Source of the DNA: Chlamydiae bacterium RIFCSPLOWO2_12_FULL_45_20
GTDB taxonomy: Bacteria; Chlamydiota; Chlamydiia; Chlamydiales; SM23-39
DNA length: 53,125 bases
Direction of reading: 5' to 3'
Assembly: GCA_001796285.1 (NCBI GenBank)
Contig: MGMD01000011.1
Span: forward strand, 1-53,125
Part shown: positions 25,358-32,923 of the stretch, piece by piece
Position numbering within the stretch: the first letter of the stretch is position 1
Layout: each line of letters begins with the position of its first letter
Position numbers and translations under genes: made by a program
The notes under the pieces: model-generated
The model's database searches: none
Told to the model about the DNA's origin: nothing
The model's input: the letters and a program-made list of their open reading frames with translations, nothing else

Positions 25358-26309
25358 GAAACTTTCCACGTACCTGGGTATCTTAACTCTTTTCACAAGC
25401 TGTTATCGCGTGCCAGATCAGATTGATCCACAAGTCTCCTATGCGCTTCAAGATGCGCATTTTCAAAACCTGTCCAGTGGATTTCCCCCTCTTTCTTCTG
25501 AAGAAAAAGAGTCTCCTTGGGGGATAGAGTATAGCATCGCAAGAGCATTTGCTGAAGAACTCGACCTATATCGCGCTGTTTCTACGTTTAAAAGAGCGGC
25601 TATTCTTCTGGACTTAAGTATAGAAAGCAAAATAGAGCGTGGTATAGAAGTAGAGTATGACATTCTGCTTTGCTATTTTCTCGCCAAAAAATATGACTCA
25701 GTCATCGAATCTTTTGAAAAAAGCGACCTTGCGCACGTCGATCAATCCTTCCCTGCTTATCAAGACCTCCTGTTAGTCCTTCATGAAGCCTACCGAGAAA
25801 TGGACAACCCTGAAAAACAGGAAAAAACCATCGAATTGATTGAAAAATCCTTTCCTGTAACCAGTGAAGAGCTCAAAATTTCGACAGCTATTCGGCAAGG
25901 GAATCTTGCGATGATCGATCAGATTGCAGGAGGATTTCAGCAAAATTCTTATTTAGATAACCTTCTTGACTGTTATGCTGCGAATAAAAAATCTGTCGCG
26001 GGTGCCCAAGCGCTCAATGCTCTCATCCCTGGGGCTGGCTACTTGTATATCGGTCAGAAGAAGTCAGCCCTAACAGCCTTTTTACTCAATGGCCTTTTTA
26101 TTACAGCTGCCGTGCAATTTTTCCTTCACGACCACATCGCCGCGGGGATTATTACAACAGGCTTTGAAACAGGATGGTATTTTGGAGGAATTTATGGGGC
26201 TGGGGAAGAGGCAAAATTTTACAATGAGAAACTCTATGAAAGAGCTGCCTCTATTGTCTTAAACGAACACCAACTGTTTCCGGCACTCATGCTGAACCAT
26301 GCTTTTTAA
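25350..26309 (+). CDS. Lipoprotein with TPR-like region and C-terminal hydrophobic domain
   Basis: This 319-residue protein starts with a lipoprotein signal peptide and lipobox LFTSC (Cys18), so it is likely membrane-anchored by lipid. Residues about 55-190 are helical and TPR-like. Residues about 220-300 contain LIPGAGYLYIGQKKSALTAFLLNG and two or three hydrophobic helices with G-rich turns, like the TM2/DUF5683 type domain. The start overlaps the sctC stop by 8 bases, so it is translationally coupled to the secretin. That context suggests a secretin-associated (pilotin-like) or envelope-assembly role, but no pilotin family is recognised. ATG at 25347 is an alternative start one codon upstream. 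Confidence 0.65.
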   Translation: MNKKLSTYLGILTLFTSCYRVPDQIDPQVSYALQDAHFQNLSSGFPPLSSEEKESPWGIEYSIARAFAEELDLYRAVSTFKRAAILLDLSIESKIERGIEVEYDILLCYFLAKKYDSVIESFEKSDLAHVDQSFPAYQDLLLVLHEAYREMDNPEKQEKTIELIEKSFPVTSEELKISTAIRQGNLAMIDQIAGGFQQNSYLDNLLDCYAANKKSVAGAQALNALIPGAGYLYIGQKKSALTAFLLNGLFITAAVQFFLHDHIAAGIITTGFETGWYFGGIYGAGEEAKFYNEKLYERAASIVLNEHQLFPALMLNHAF

Positions 26310-26691
26310 TTTCCTTTTTTTAGCCAGTTTACTCGCCTATCCCGGCTATTTTGAACCCTGGGGCACAGACGCAAGCTTACAAAAACCGCCTCGCCTAGAA
26401 GAAAAAAAGGAAATCTCGCTTGCAGAAAAAATCGCCGATCTCTGCATTCAATTTCACCAGGAAGTGATCTCCCCGGTTGATGGTCCTAGGAGCCACTATC
26501 GTCCTAGCTCGTCCCAATACATGCAGCAGGCTATCCACAATTATGGATTTTTAAGAGGTTTTATTATGGGTTGCGATAGACTGTTACGGGAAAATGATGA
26601 GGAGTGGATCTACCCAACCGTTCTTTTTGAAGGACGGACCCTTAAGTACGACCCTGCATGCATGCACAAAAGCAAACGTTTCAAACAATAA
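26299..26691 (+). CDS. YidD-like protein with N-terminal signal sequence
   Basis: The 130-residue protein contains the YidD core (about 50-100): FHQEVISPVDGPRSHYRPSSSQYMQQAIHNYGFLRGFIMG, compared with the usual ISP-x-x-G-x-x-C-R-F-x-P-x-C-S-Q-Y. YidD assists YidC/Sec membrane-protein insertion. Here the two hallmark cysteines are replaced (S in both places), and a hydrophobic leader (MLFNFLFLASLLAYPGYF) precedes the domain, so this is a divergent, possibly exported relative. The start overlaps the lipoprotein gene by 11 bases, forming a coupled sctC-lipoprotein-yidD-like unit. Confidence 0.7.
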   Translation: MLFNFLFLASLLAYPGYFEPWGTDASLQKPPRLEEKKEISLAEKIADLCIQFHQEVISPVDGPRSHYRPSSSQYMQQAIHNYGFLRGFIMGCDRLLRENDEEWIYPTVLFEGRTLKYDPACMHKSKRFKQ

Positions 26692-26717
26692 ATTTTACTT
26701 CCTTCTAAATAATCAAC

Positions 26718-26873
26718 TTGCGAGAAATAAATTCATAAATTAGGGCTGGGTAACGTGACAGATTTGAATGGTCGTTTTGCAGCTCATGTTTTTAAACATG
26801 AGCAAGAAAGGATCGTTCAAAGATGACATGTTATACGGCCCTAATTTATGAATTTATTTCTCGCAAATGGTAT
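26718..26873. mobile_element. MITE-like element, copy 2 (left tip lost)
   Basis: This copy aligns to 632-787 without gaps and differs at one base (GTGACAG instead of GTGGCAG). The right inverted repeat (26838-26873) is intact. The outer 7 bases of the left repeat are missing or replaced. It lies between the convergent YidD-like and GT90 genes, where its long hairpin could also act as a bidirectional terminator. Confidence 0.85.
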
Positions 26874-26912
26874 TAGCCCTGGTGTCGACCACCATATGTC
26901 TCTTACGATTTT

Positions 26913-28076
26913 TTACTTGCGGCGCTGGATATTGACCCATAGCTCCTCTTTCGCTACTTGATCTTTCAACAACTGTCCGTTGGCTTGCTGCTTTTCCCCG
27001 TAGCTATTTAACACAGCGAGCAAGTAACTCATGATATCGACAAACATTAAATGGTCTTTTGCAAACTGATAAGCGTTAGCCGCGATGGTTTGGCATTCTT
27101 CATCAGAAGCTTTGGCCCAGTCAAGTTGTTCAATCAAATCGCTTAAGTCTTTGGCAACAGGAATATAATGCTTATAGGGCTGAAGCGGCCGATAGAACCA
27201 CTGCACTTCCTCTGAATCGGGCTTGAGGGTGACAGATTGAGAAAAAAGCCGCCCCTGAAATGCGGGCCAAGCACACATCACCCCATCAAGCAAAGGGAGA
27301 TACCGATACCCCAAAAGATCGATCCAATTACATCGTTGTCCCGTCAATCCTTCTTGTTCCAGTTCTTCCTGCTGGTTTGTCGGTGCAACTATCCGAGCAT
27401 CCAAATACTCGGGGTATTTCAAAGAGATCCGACAGAGCTCTCGCCTTAATTCTTTGGTAAATCCTCCGCGCCAAAAGGCTTTTTGTTCCTTTTGGCCCCA
27501 AGGGATGCGATGTTTTTTAATCATCCTGAGCTCTCCGAGCCACCAAGGACCGATCGAGCGCTCATCGGGAATTAAAATACCATTGTAGGATGTTCTTATT
27601 TTGCCAGACACCAGGAGCGGCGCTGGCAGCTCTTCAGGCACCACAGACTCTAAGGGATAGGCATCAAGATAAGAAACTAAAAAGTCCATGTCTGGTAGGC
27701 GTCTGATGTGTGTCAACGTTCGGATCGCTTTTTCAGTATGCGTATCTTCTTGGGGGAGCTCCCCATTTTCTGGAACATAGCAATACAGTTGGTTCTCTAC
27801 TAACCGATAGCGGCGAATCCAAGGATAATAGCCACGAAGCTTAAAAGAACAAAGATCCACAGCCTCGAGAGAAACGCTGGCACTCAAGGCGAGGTCTTCG
27901 CGAATTTGCTCAAACATCCATGGAGCCAAAGGCTTTTTGAGCTGAGGGTCTTGTTTTAAATGCCGAAGAGCTGTCTCTTGTTTGAGATATCGTGTTTTGG
28001 GCACATGTACCTGATGCCAATAGACCCACAAAAGCGTCACAAGACACACGAGCTCTACAATAAACAACTTTTTCAT
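26913..28076 (-). CDS. GT90 / CAP10-family glycosyltransferase
   Basis: This 387-residue protein has one N-terminal membrane anchor (about 4-20). The C-terminal two thirds match the CAP10 / lipopolysaccharide-modifying (GT90) family: WGQKEQKAFWRGG near 200, a Cys- and Pro-rich central part, YRYLPLLDGVMCAWPAFQGRLFSQSV, and YKHYIPVAKDLSDLIEQLDWAK. GT90 enzymes transfer sugars (often xylose or glucose) to glycans, LPS or proteins; the acceptor here is unknown. I chose the ATG at 28076 because it gives the membrane anchor at the N-terminus and overlaps the SulP stop in an ATGA arrangement, indicating coupling. Confidence 0.78.
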   Translation of the reverse strand: MKKLFIVELVCLVTLLWVYWHQVHVPKTRYLKQETALRHLKQDPQLKKPLAPWMFEQIREDLALSASVSLEAVDLCSFKLRGYYPWIRRYRLVENQLYCYVPENGELPQEDTHTEKAIRTLTHIRRLPDMDFLVSYLDAYPLESVVPEELPAPLLVSGKIRTSYNGILIPDERSIGPWWLGELRMIKKHRIPWGQKEQKAFWRGGFTKELRRELCRISLKYPEYLDARIVAPTNQQEELEQEGLTGQRCNWIDLLGYRYLPLLDGVMCAWPAFQGRLFSQSVTLKPDSEEVQWFYRPLQPYKHYIPVAKDLSDLIEQLDWAKASDEECQTIAANAYQFAKDHLMFVDIMSYLLAVLNSYGEKQQANGQLLKDQVAKEELWVNIQRRK

Positions 28077-29836
28077 ATCCGATCCTCTAAAAGCTCCTGG
28101 GCACGTAAACAGGCTTTCCACGTAGAAAACTGCGGATTGGTCTCGTCTGTGAAATAGAGATTGTCCAAGCCGATGGTTCGTACTAAACCAGCCCGATAAA
28201 ACACATGCCAGACCTCTTCGGTCAGTCCACTGATAATCAGATGTCTTCCAGAAGAATGTAAAGAGTCATAGAGCCCTAAAATAGCAAGGCACATCGAGGC
28301 ATCCATGTGATAAATATTATTCAAGCGAAGAACGATCGCTGAGGTCTTCCGGTCTTCAGCAATCGTCTCTAAAGCACTTTGAAACACGTCCGCAGAAGCG
28401 AAATACAACTCTCCAGAAATTCCAATGATCCGGACCTTGCGGTGTACATCTGCTTTTGAACTCACGATAGTCAGCCTTCCTTTGGTATTAAAAGCATATT
28501 CCACTAAGTGCGGCATGGCCGATTTTTTTAAGTAAGAGGCTATCGAGATCACAATACCAATAAAAAAAGCAATATCGAGGCTAAAGATCAAACAAGAAAA
28601 AAACGTAATCAAAAAGACCGCTGCATCTTCTTTTGTCGCATGAAAACAAAGCCGAATCTCTGACCAGTTCATGAGTGTGGGGACAGTGGCCATGAGTAAA
28701 GCGGCAAGAGCTGCAAGGGGGACTAGTTTGACGAGCGGCCAACAGAAAAACACAATGACAGCTGTGAAAAGACCGCTTAAAATCGCTGCAATGCGAGTTT
28801 TAGCATTCATGCGAAAGTTTAAAGAGGTTCGAGTCGCACTTCCTGAAGCAGGTAGCGTACCGTAGACGAAAGAAAGTAGAACATTACTGACGCCGAGGCC
28901 AAAAATATCTTGATTGATTTGAGCTTTTTGCCCCGATTTGGTGGCAAATGTTCTTGAGATGGAAAAAACCTCTAAAATAGCCAATAAAGAAATCGCTACT
29001 GCCGCAGGAAATACTTTATTAAGAAGTGTTAAGTCAAGGAGAGGGAAGGTCAAGCTTGGGTAAGGCTTTTCTACAATATCAACATCCCCGAGCCTCGCAA
29101 TAGGATGGTCTTTCAGCCAAAAATTGGCGCCATAAGCAATCAAGGCCGCAACCGTCAGCATAATAAGCGCCGCAGGTCTATTCTTCCATCGATGCCGAAT
29201 CACGAGTAGAAGAGCCACGCTGAACGCTCCTAAGCCAAGAGTGGGAAGACTCAAAGTGAACAATTGGGTAAAGAAAATCCAAATTTTTAAAAGCGTGAAA
29301 GCGGCCCCTTCTTGCGTCCCGCTTACTCCCGTAAAATAGAAAACCTGAGTGGCAACAATAGCAATCGTAATCCCCGCAAAATACCCGAGCACAACGGGGC
29401 GGCTGACAAATTGCAGCAATTTGCTAACGTGAAATAAGGCCGCAAGAACCTGAATGATCCCCATGAGTACGACAATTTGCGTTAGGATATGGAGAATGAT
29501 CGCTTCTAGCTCTTTGCCTGTCGCCGTTTCATAATAGGAGTTCACTATTTCTGCAATCGAAGTTTGAATTAAAATAGCAGTGCCTGTACTAGGGCCCGAA
29601 ATCAAATGCCGTGAAGAGCCGAAACCAGCTGCAAAAATCGCTCCAAAAATAGCAGAATAAAGACCTGCTGTGGGAGGAAGCCCTGCCAAAAGAGAATAAG
29701 CAATCGACTGCGGGATCGTCATGAGAGCGACCGCAAGCGCTGCGAGTGCATCCGACTTTAAGTGAAAAAAGCTATACCCTTTAAATTCCTCTATAAATGG
29801 AGCTAAAGAAATCGATTTTGCGCCAGGAAGCTTCAT
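28073..29836 (-). CDS. SulP-family anion transporter with STAS domain
   Basis: This 587-residue membrane protein has about 11-14 hydrophobic segments. The N-terminal motif is IPQSIAYSLLAGLPPTAGLYSAI, typical of SulP/SLC26 transporters, and the family sequence GPSTGTAILI is present. A cytoplasmic STAS domain fills about 455-570, with LRLNNIYHMDASMCLAILGLYDSL. SulP proteins import sulfate, bicarbonate or dicarboxylates; the substrate cannot be told from sequence. I favour the ATG at 29836; a TTG at 29884 would add 16 residues. It lies downstream of der and overlaps the GT90 gene by 4 bases. Confidence 0.88.
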   Translation of the reverse strand: MKLPGAKSISLAPFIEEFKGYSFFHLKSDALAALAVALMTIPQSIAYSLLAGLPPTAGLYSAIFGAIFAAGFGSSRHLISGPSTGTAILIQTSIAEIVNSYYETATGKELEAIILHILTQIVVLMGIIQVLAALFHVSKLLQFVSRPVVLGYFAGITIAIVATQVFYFTGVSGTQEGAAFTLLKIWIFFTQLFTLSLPTLGLGAFSVALLLVIRHRWKNRPAALIMLTVAALIAYGANFWLKDHPIARLGDVDIVEKPYPSLTFPLLDLTLLNKVFPAAVAISLLAILEVFSISRTFATKSGQKAQINQDIFGLGVSNVLLSFVYGTLPASGSATRTSLNFRMNAKTRIAAILSGLFTAVIVFFCWPLVKLVPLAALAALLMATVPTLMNWSEIRLCFHATKEDAAVFLITFFSCLIFSLDIAFFIGIVISIASYLKKSAMPHLVEYAFNTKGRLTIVSSKADVHRKVRIIGISGELYFASADVFQSALETIAEDRKTSAIVLRLNNIYHMDASMCLAILGLYDSLHSSGRHLIISGLTEEVWHVFYRAGLVRTIGLDNLYFTDETNPQFSTWKACLRAQELLEDRI

Positions 29837-29891
29837 ACCTTTCAGTGTAGAGCGAAATCTGAAAAATGCCAAATTCAAACTCAAGGTGAGT

Positions 29892-31220
29892 TCAAAGTAG
29901 CGCTTGAGAAATAGGCTCTTTGCTTCGGCACTCTAGGGTCAGTGGAGTGCCAAGAAAACCATAAGCCTTTCTAAAATGGTTGATCAGATACTTTTTATAG
30001 CTTTCCGTCATCAGATTCGGTCGATTGATAAAAAGGACAAATTTTGGCGGGTTCGTCTCTACCTGAGTCATGTAATAGATGCGAAGCCTTTTCCCTGTAA
30101 TAAGAGGAGGATGGTACTTTTGTAGACAGTTCATGACAAATTTATTGAGCTCCCCTGTAGAAATCCGGGCATTTCTCTCCTGGTATACCTTTTGGATCAA
30201 GGGGAAAATTTCCTGCACATTTCTCCCCTCTAAAGCCGCAATAAAAAGGGTTGGGCAATGATTTAAAAAGGAAACCTGTTCCCGAACCTCCCTTGCGGCA
30301 TGTTCCATTCGAAAGTTTTTGACAAGATCCCACTTATTAAAAATAAGGATGCAACTTTTCCCTTGCGCCTCTAGCTCGCTTGCAATCCGCTTTTCTTGTG
30401 TCGTAAAACCATCTGTGGAGTCTAAAACAAGCAGACACAAGTCCGCTTGCCGAATTGCCTCTTGGGTTCGAATAAAGGCAAATTTATCGACCGCCTCTTT
30501 TTCCGACTTCTTCCTCCGAATCCCAGCCGTATCAATGAAAATGAAGGGAACCCCCTCCCATTCCACAAGTGCGTCAATGGAGTCACGAGTCGTCCCCGGA
30601 ATGGGGCTCACAATAGATCGTTCCGCCCCCAAAAGATGATTGAGCAAAGTGGACTTACCCACATTAGCCCGTCCTACAATCGCAACCCGAATTCCTGATG
30701 GAGCTTCCCGCTCCTCTTCTGCATCGGGCAAAAAGCTCACCACCTTCTCTAAGGCTTCTGCCACCTGAAACCCCTGCGTCGCCGACACCCCGAAAATATC
30801 TGGTATGGCCAAAGAGTGAAATTCATGAACGCGTAGCTCTTTATCCCTCTGATCAATCTTGTTGACTACAAGAACTATCCGCTTTCTTGCCTGTAAAAGC
30901 AGCTGGGCGATTTCCTTGTCTAAAGGATGAAGACCCACACTCCCATCAACCACAAGCACCACAACATCCGCTTCCTCAATGGCTATCTTCGCCTGTCGCC
31001 GGATCTCTTCATGGAATGGTGCCGAAAAAGAGGAGTCTATTCCACCCGTATCAATAAAAATACACTCGCGTCCAAAAACTTCCGCTCTTTCATACAAACG
31101 ATCCCGCGTAATCCCCTCCTGTTCATGTACAATGGAGGAGCGCTTTTGACAAATTCGATTAAAAAGAGCCGACTTCCCCACATTGGGACGGCCTACAATA
31201 GCAATTTTTGAAAGCGCCAT
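29892..31220 (-). CDS. der: GTPase Der (EngA), ribosome 50S assembly
   Basis: Der is an essential GTPase for 50S subunit maturation and the only common GTPase with two tandem G domains. Both are seen: GRPNVGKS near 9-16 with DTGGI, and GRANVGKST near 187-195 with DTAGI, plus NKxD motifs (NKID, NKWD). The C-terminal KH-like domain (about 350-442) includes YYMTQVETNPPKFVLFINRP. Length is normal. The gene heads a minus-strand unit with the SulP and GT90 genes. Confidence 0.96.
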   Translation of the reverse strand: MALSKIAIVGRPNVGKSALFNRICQKRSSIVHEQEGITRDRLYERAEVFGRECIFIDTGGIDSSFSAPFHEEIRRQAKIAIEEADVVVLVVDGSVGLHPLDKEIAQLLLQARKRIVLVVNKIDQRDKELRVHEFHSLAIPDIFGVSATQGFQVAEALEKVVSFLPDAEEEREAPSGIRVAIVGRANVGKSTLLNHLLGAERSIVSPIPGTTRDSIDALVEWEGVPFIFIDTAGIRRKKSEKEAVDKFAFIRTQEAIRQADLCLLVLDSTDGFTTQEKRIASELEAQGKSCILIFNKWDLVKNFRMEHAAREVREQVSFLNHCPTLFIAALEGRNVQEIFPLIQKVYQERNARISTGELNKFVMNCLQKYHPPLITGKRLRIYYMTQVETNPPKFVLFINRPNLMTESYKKYLINHFRKAYGFLGTPLTLECRSKEPISQALL

Positions 31221-31314
31221 ACGGCGAACAGTATATTGCAGTCGACCTCTATATGCAAGTTAGATTTTTTAATTGAGATATGATCTTAATTACAATAGAA
31301 ACAAACAGCGTCAG

Positions 31315-31324
31315 TTGATATAAT
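31315..31324 (+). promoter_or_regulatory. Extended -10 promoter immediately before the 95-residue gene
   Basis: TGATATAAT (31316-31324) is a perfect TGnTATAAT extended -10 with no good -35. Its last base is 7 bases before the ATG at 31332, and no Shine-Dalgarno sequence is present, so the mRNA may be leaderless. Confidence 0.45.
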
Positions 31325-31331
31325 TATAAAT

Positions 31332-31619
31332 ATGCAAAAATCAGAAAAAGTAAATAATGCTACATTTTTACCAAAAGAACTCTTGGTTTTTAAAGAAAAA
31401 TTCGAAAAAGAGTGGGTAATAAAATCTCTACTTACTTTAGCTGCATTAATTGCAGGTGTTTGTGCTATAATTTTGCTAGGTAGTAGTTTTTTTTCTTACA
31501 GTATAACAATTGTTTTAGTGTCGAGTTTAGCCATCTATCAATATTTTTATCACTACCGACATTCACAAGATACGTTTGACAGGGCAGCCCAGGCGATCAC
31601 AAAAAATTTAGAGGCATAG
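31332..31619 (+). CDS. Small two-helix membrane protein, Inc-like
   Basis: I recognise no family in this 95-residue protein. Two hydrophobic segments (about 32-50 and 54-70) are separated by a short turn with the residues SSFFSYS, and both termini are polar and should face the same side. This is the minimal bilobed topology of chlamydial inclusion-membrane proteins and of small structural membrane proteins in general. The gene is AT-rich compared with its neighbours, sits alone between der (divergent) and the RING-H2 gene (convergent, 5 bases between stops), and has its own promoter. An effector-like role is inference. Confidence 0.5.
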   Translation: MQKSEKVNNATFLPKELLVFKEKFEKEWVIKSLLTLAALIAGVCAIILLGSSFFSYSITIVLVSSLAIYQYFYHYRHSQDTFDRAAQAITKNLEA

Positions 31620-31624
31620 CAAAG

Positions 31625-31924
31625 CTAGATTGGCTTCAAACCCGTATCAGGTTTGTCCTCCTGCCTGACAGAAAGACTCATGGAAGGAGGATTCTTCCGT
31701 AAGAGGGGGTGGAGCATAAACCAAGCAAACATAAGGTCCCGCGCTCTCCCTGCTGGCTCATTCCTGATCGTAATCCGCTGTCTGTCCATGGGACAGGTGG
31801 AATTGTGGGTCAACCACAACCGCAAACAAACATCGTGGTATTGGTGGCCACACTCCAACCAAGGTACAACAGTTTCCGGCCTTATCTCCTCTAAACAAAT
31901 GGCGCAAGTTACGGGTGTAACCAT
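31625..31924 (-). CDS. RING-H2 zinc-finger protein, putative ubiquitin-ligase-type effector
   Basis: This 99-residue protein has a near-complete RING-H2 finger: Cys7, Cys10, Cys25, His27, His30, Cys33, Cys44 and Asp47. The motif order C-x2-C-x14-C-x-H-x2-H-x2-C-x10-C-x2-D is the eukaryotic RING-H2 layout; Asp in the eighth position is also known in RBX1. Ile9 after the first Cys pair and Trp37 occupy the usual E2-contact positions. Bacteria have no canonical ubiquitin system, so a host-directed E3 ligase role is likely if the protein is delivered. No signal peptide is seen. It follows tkt and hemE on the same strand. A chance zinc-binding fold is the alternative. Confidence 0.72.
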   Translation of the reverse strand: MVTPVTCAICLEEIRPETVVPWLECGHQYHDVCLRLWLTHNSTCPMDRQRITIRNEPAGRARDLMFAWFMLHPLLRKNPPSMSLSVRQEDKPDTGLKPI

Positions 31925-32002
31925 ATTTTCCCCTCCCAGATATTTAATCGCCTATAAGATGCACGATCTTCGAAAAGACCGCAATCTGCAAAATTATAGT
32001 CC

Positions 32003-32923
32003 CTAACGCGTGCATGGATCGGAGCCAACGACTGATTCTTTGACAGTGTCAATGCAACACCGCACGGCATCTACAGGCGTTCCAGGCTTGACCCCATGCC
32101 CCAAATTCAAAATAAACCCAGAGTCCCCCCGCATCGAAAAGAGTAGGCGCTGCACCTCTTTGCGAATTTCTTGCAACGGCTGAAAAAGAAGTTCCGGGTT
32201 GAGATTGCCTTGCACCGCCATGGGAACTCGACTTCTTAACTCATGCAAAGGCTTCTCCCAGCCGAAGCTAATTGCCTTTGGGGCCATTCCAACAAGAGTA
32301 TCGATGTACTTGTACGCCTCTCGCATAAACAGAATGACAGGGACACTGGAAGCCGCAACAATAGGCTGTAAGTACTTTTCGGCATAGGCTTTGAAAGCCT
32401 CTTCAGAAAGCTCATTGGCCCATGAGTCGAAAATTTGAATCGCATCGACGCCCGCTTCGATTTGCATGGCGACATATTGAAGGGTCGTTTGAAGCAGAGG
32501 TTCTAGCAGTTCTGCGGCTCCCCCCATATAGCTTGCCACCGTGTAAGGCCCCCCGCAAAAACCGATCAGCGGAACTTTCAATCGCGGCTTAATCAGTCGA
32601 ATAGCCTGTTGAATCGGCTGTAAAGATTCCATCCCTTGGATCACTCCCCCCTTTTCCAAAATGGGGCCCTCTGAGAAGTGAAGGGAGTACCCTAAAGGAA
32701 GCGCGGTCACGGTAATATCGGAGAAAAGGATCGCAGCATCTACGCCCAGTTCTTGCACGGGAAGAAGGGTAATTTCAGCCGCTAACTCTGGAGTAAAAAA
32801 GAGCTCCCTTAGAGGGTACTTTTCTCGATAGCGTTGATAAGAGGGAAGATACCTTCCCGCTTGGCGCATCAGCCAAACAGGGGGGCGGGAGCGATTTTGA
32901 CTATGAAGAGCTGCGAGGAGCAT
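32003..32923 (-). CDS. hemE: Uroporphyrinogen decarboxylase HemE
   Basis: HemE decarboxylates uroporphyrinogen III to coproporphyrinogen III in heme synthesis. The 306-residue protein starts with the conserved PVWLMRQAGRYLP and continues with AAILFSDITVTALPLG (catalytic Asp). GFCGGPYTVASYM and the C-terminal NLGHGVKPGTP are present. It is somewhat shorter than most HemE proteins, through small loop deletions rather than truncation at either motif. It overlaps the end of tkt by 23 bases. hemE next to tkt and alaS-mfd matches CT747-CT750. Confidence 0.94.
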   Translation of the reverse strand: MLLAALHSQNRSRPPVWLMRQAGRYLPSYQRYREKYPLRELFFTPELAAEITLLPVQELGVDAAILFSDITVTALPLGYSLHFSEGPILEKGGVIQGMESLQPIQQAIRLIKPRLKVPLIGFCGGPYTVASYMGGAAELLEPLLQTTLQYVAMQIEAGVDAIQIFDSWANELSEEAFKAYAEKYLQPIVAASSVPVILFMREAYKYIDTLVGMAPKAISFGWEKPLHELRSRVPMAVQGNLNPELLFQPLQEIRKEVQRLLFSMRGDSGFILNLGHGVKPGTPVDAVRCCIDTVKESVVGSDPCTR

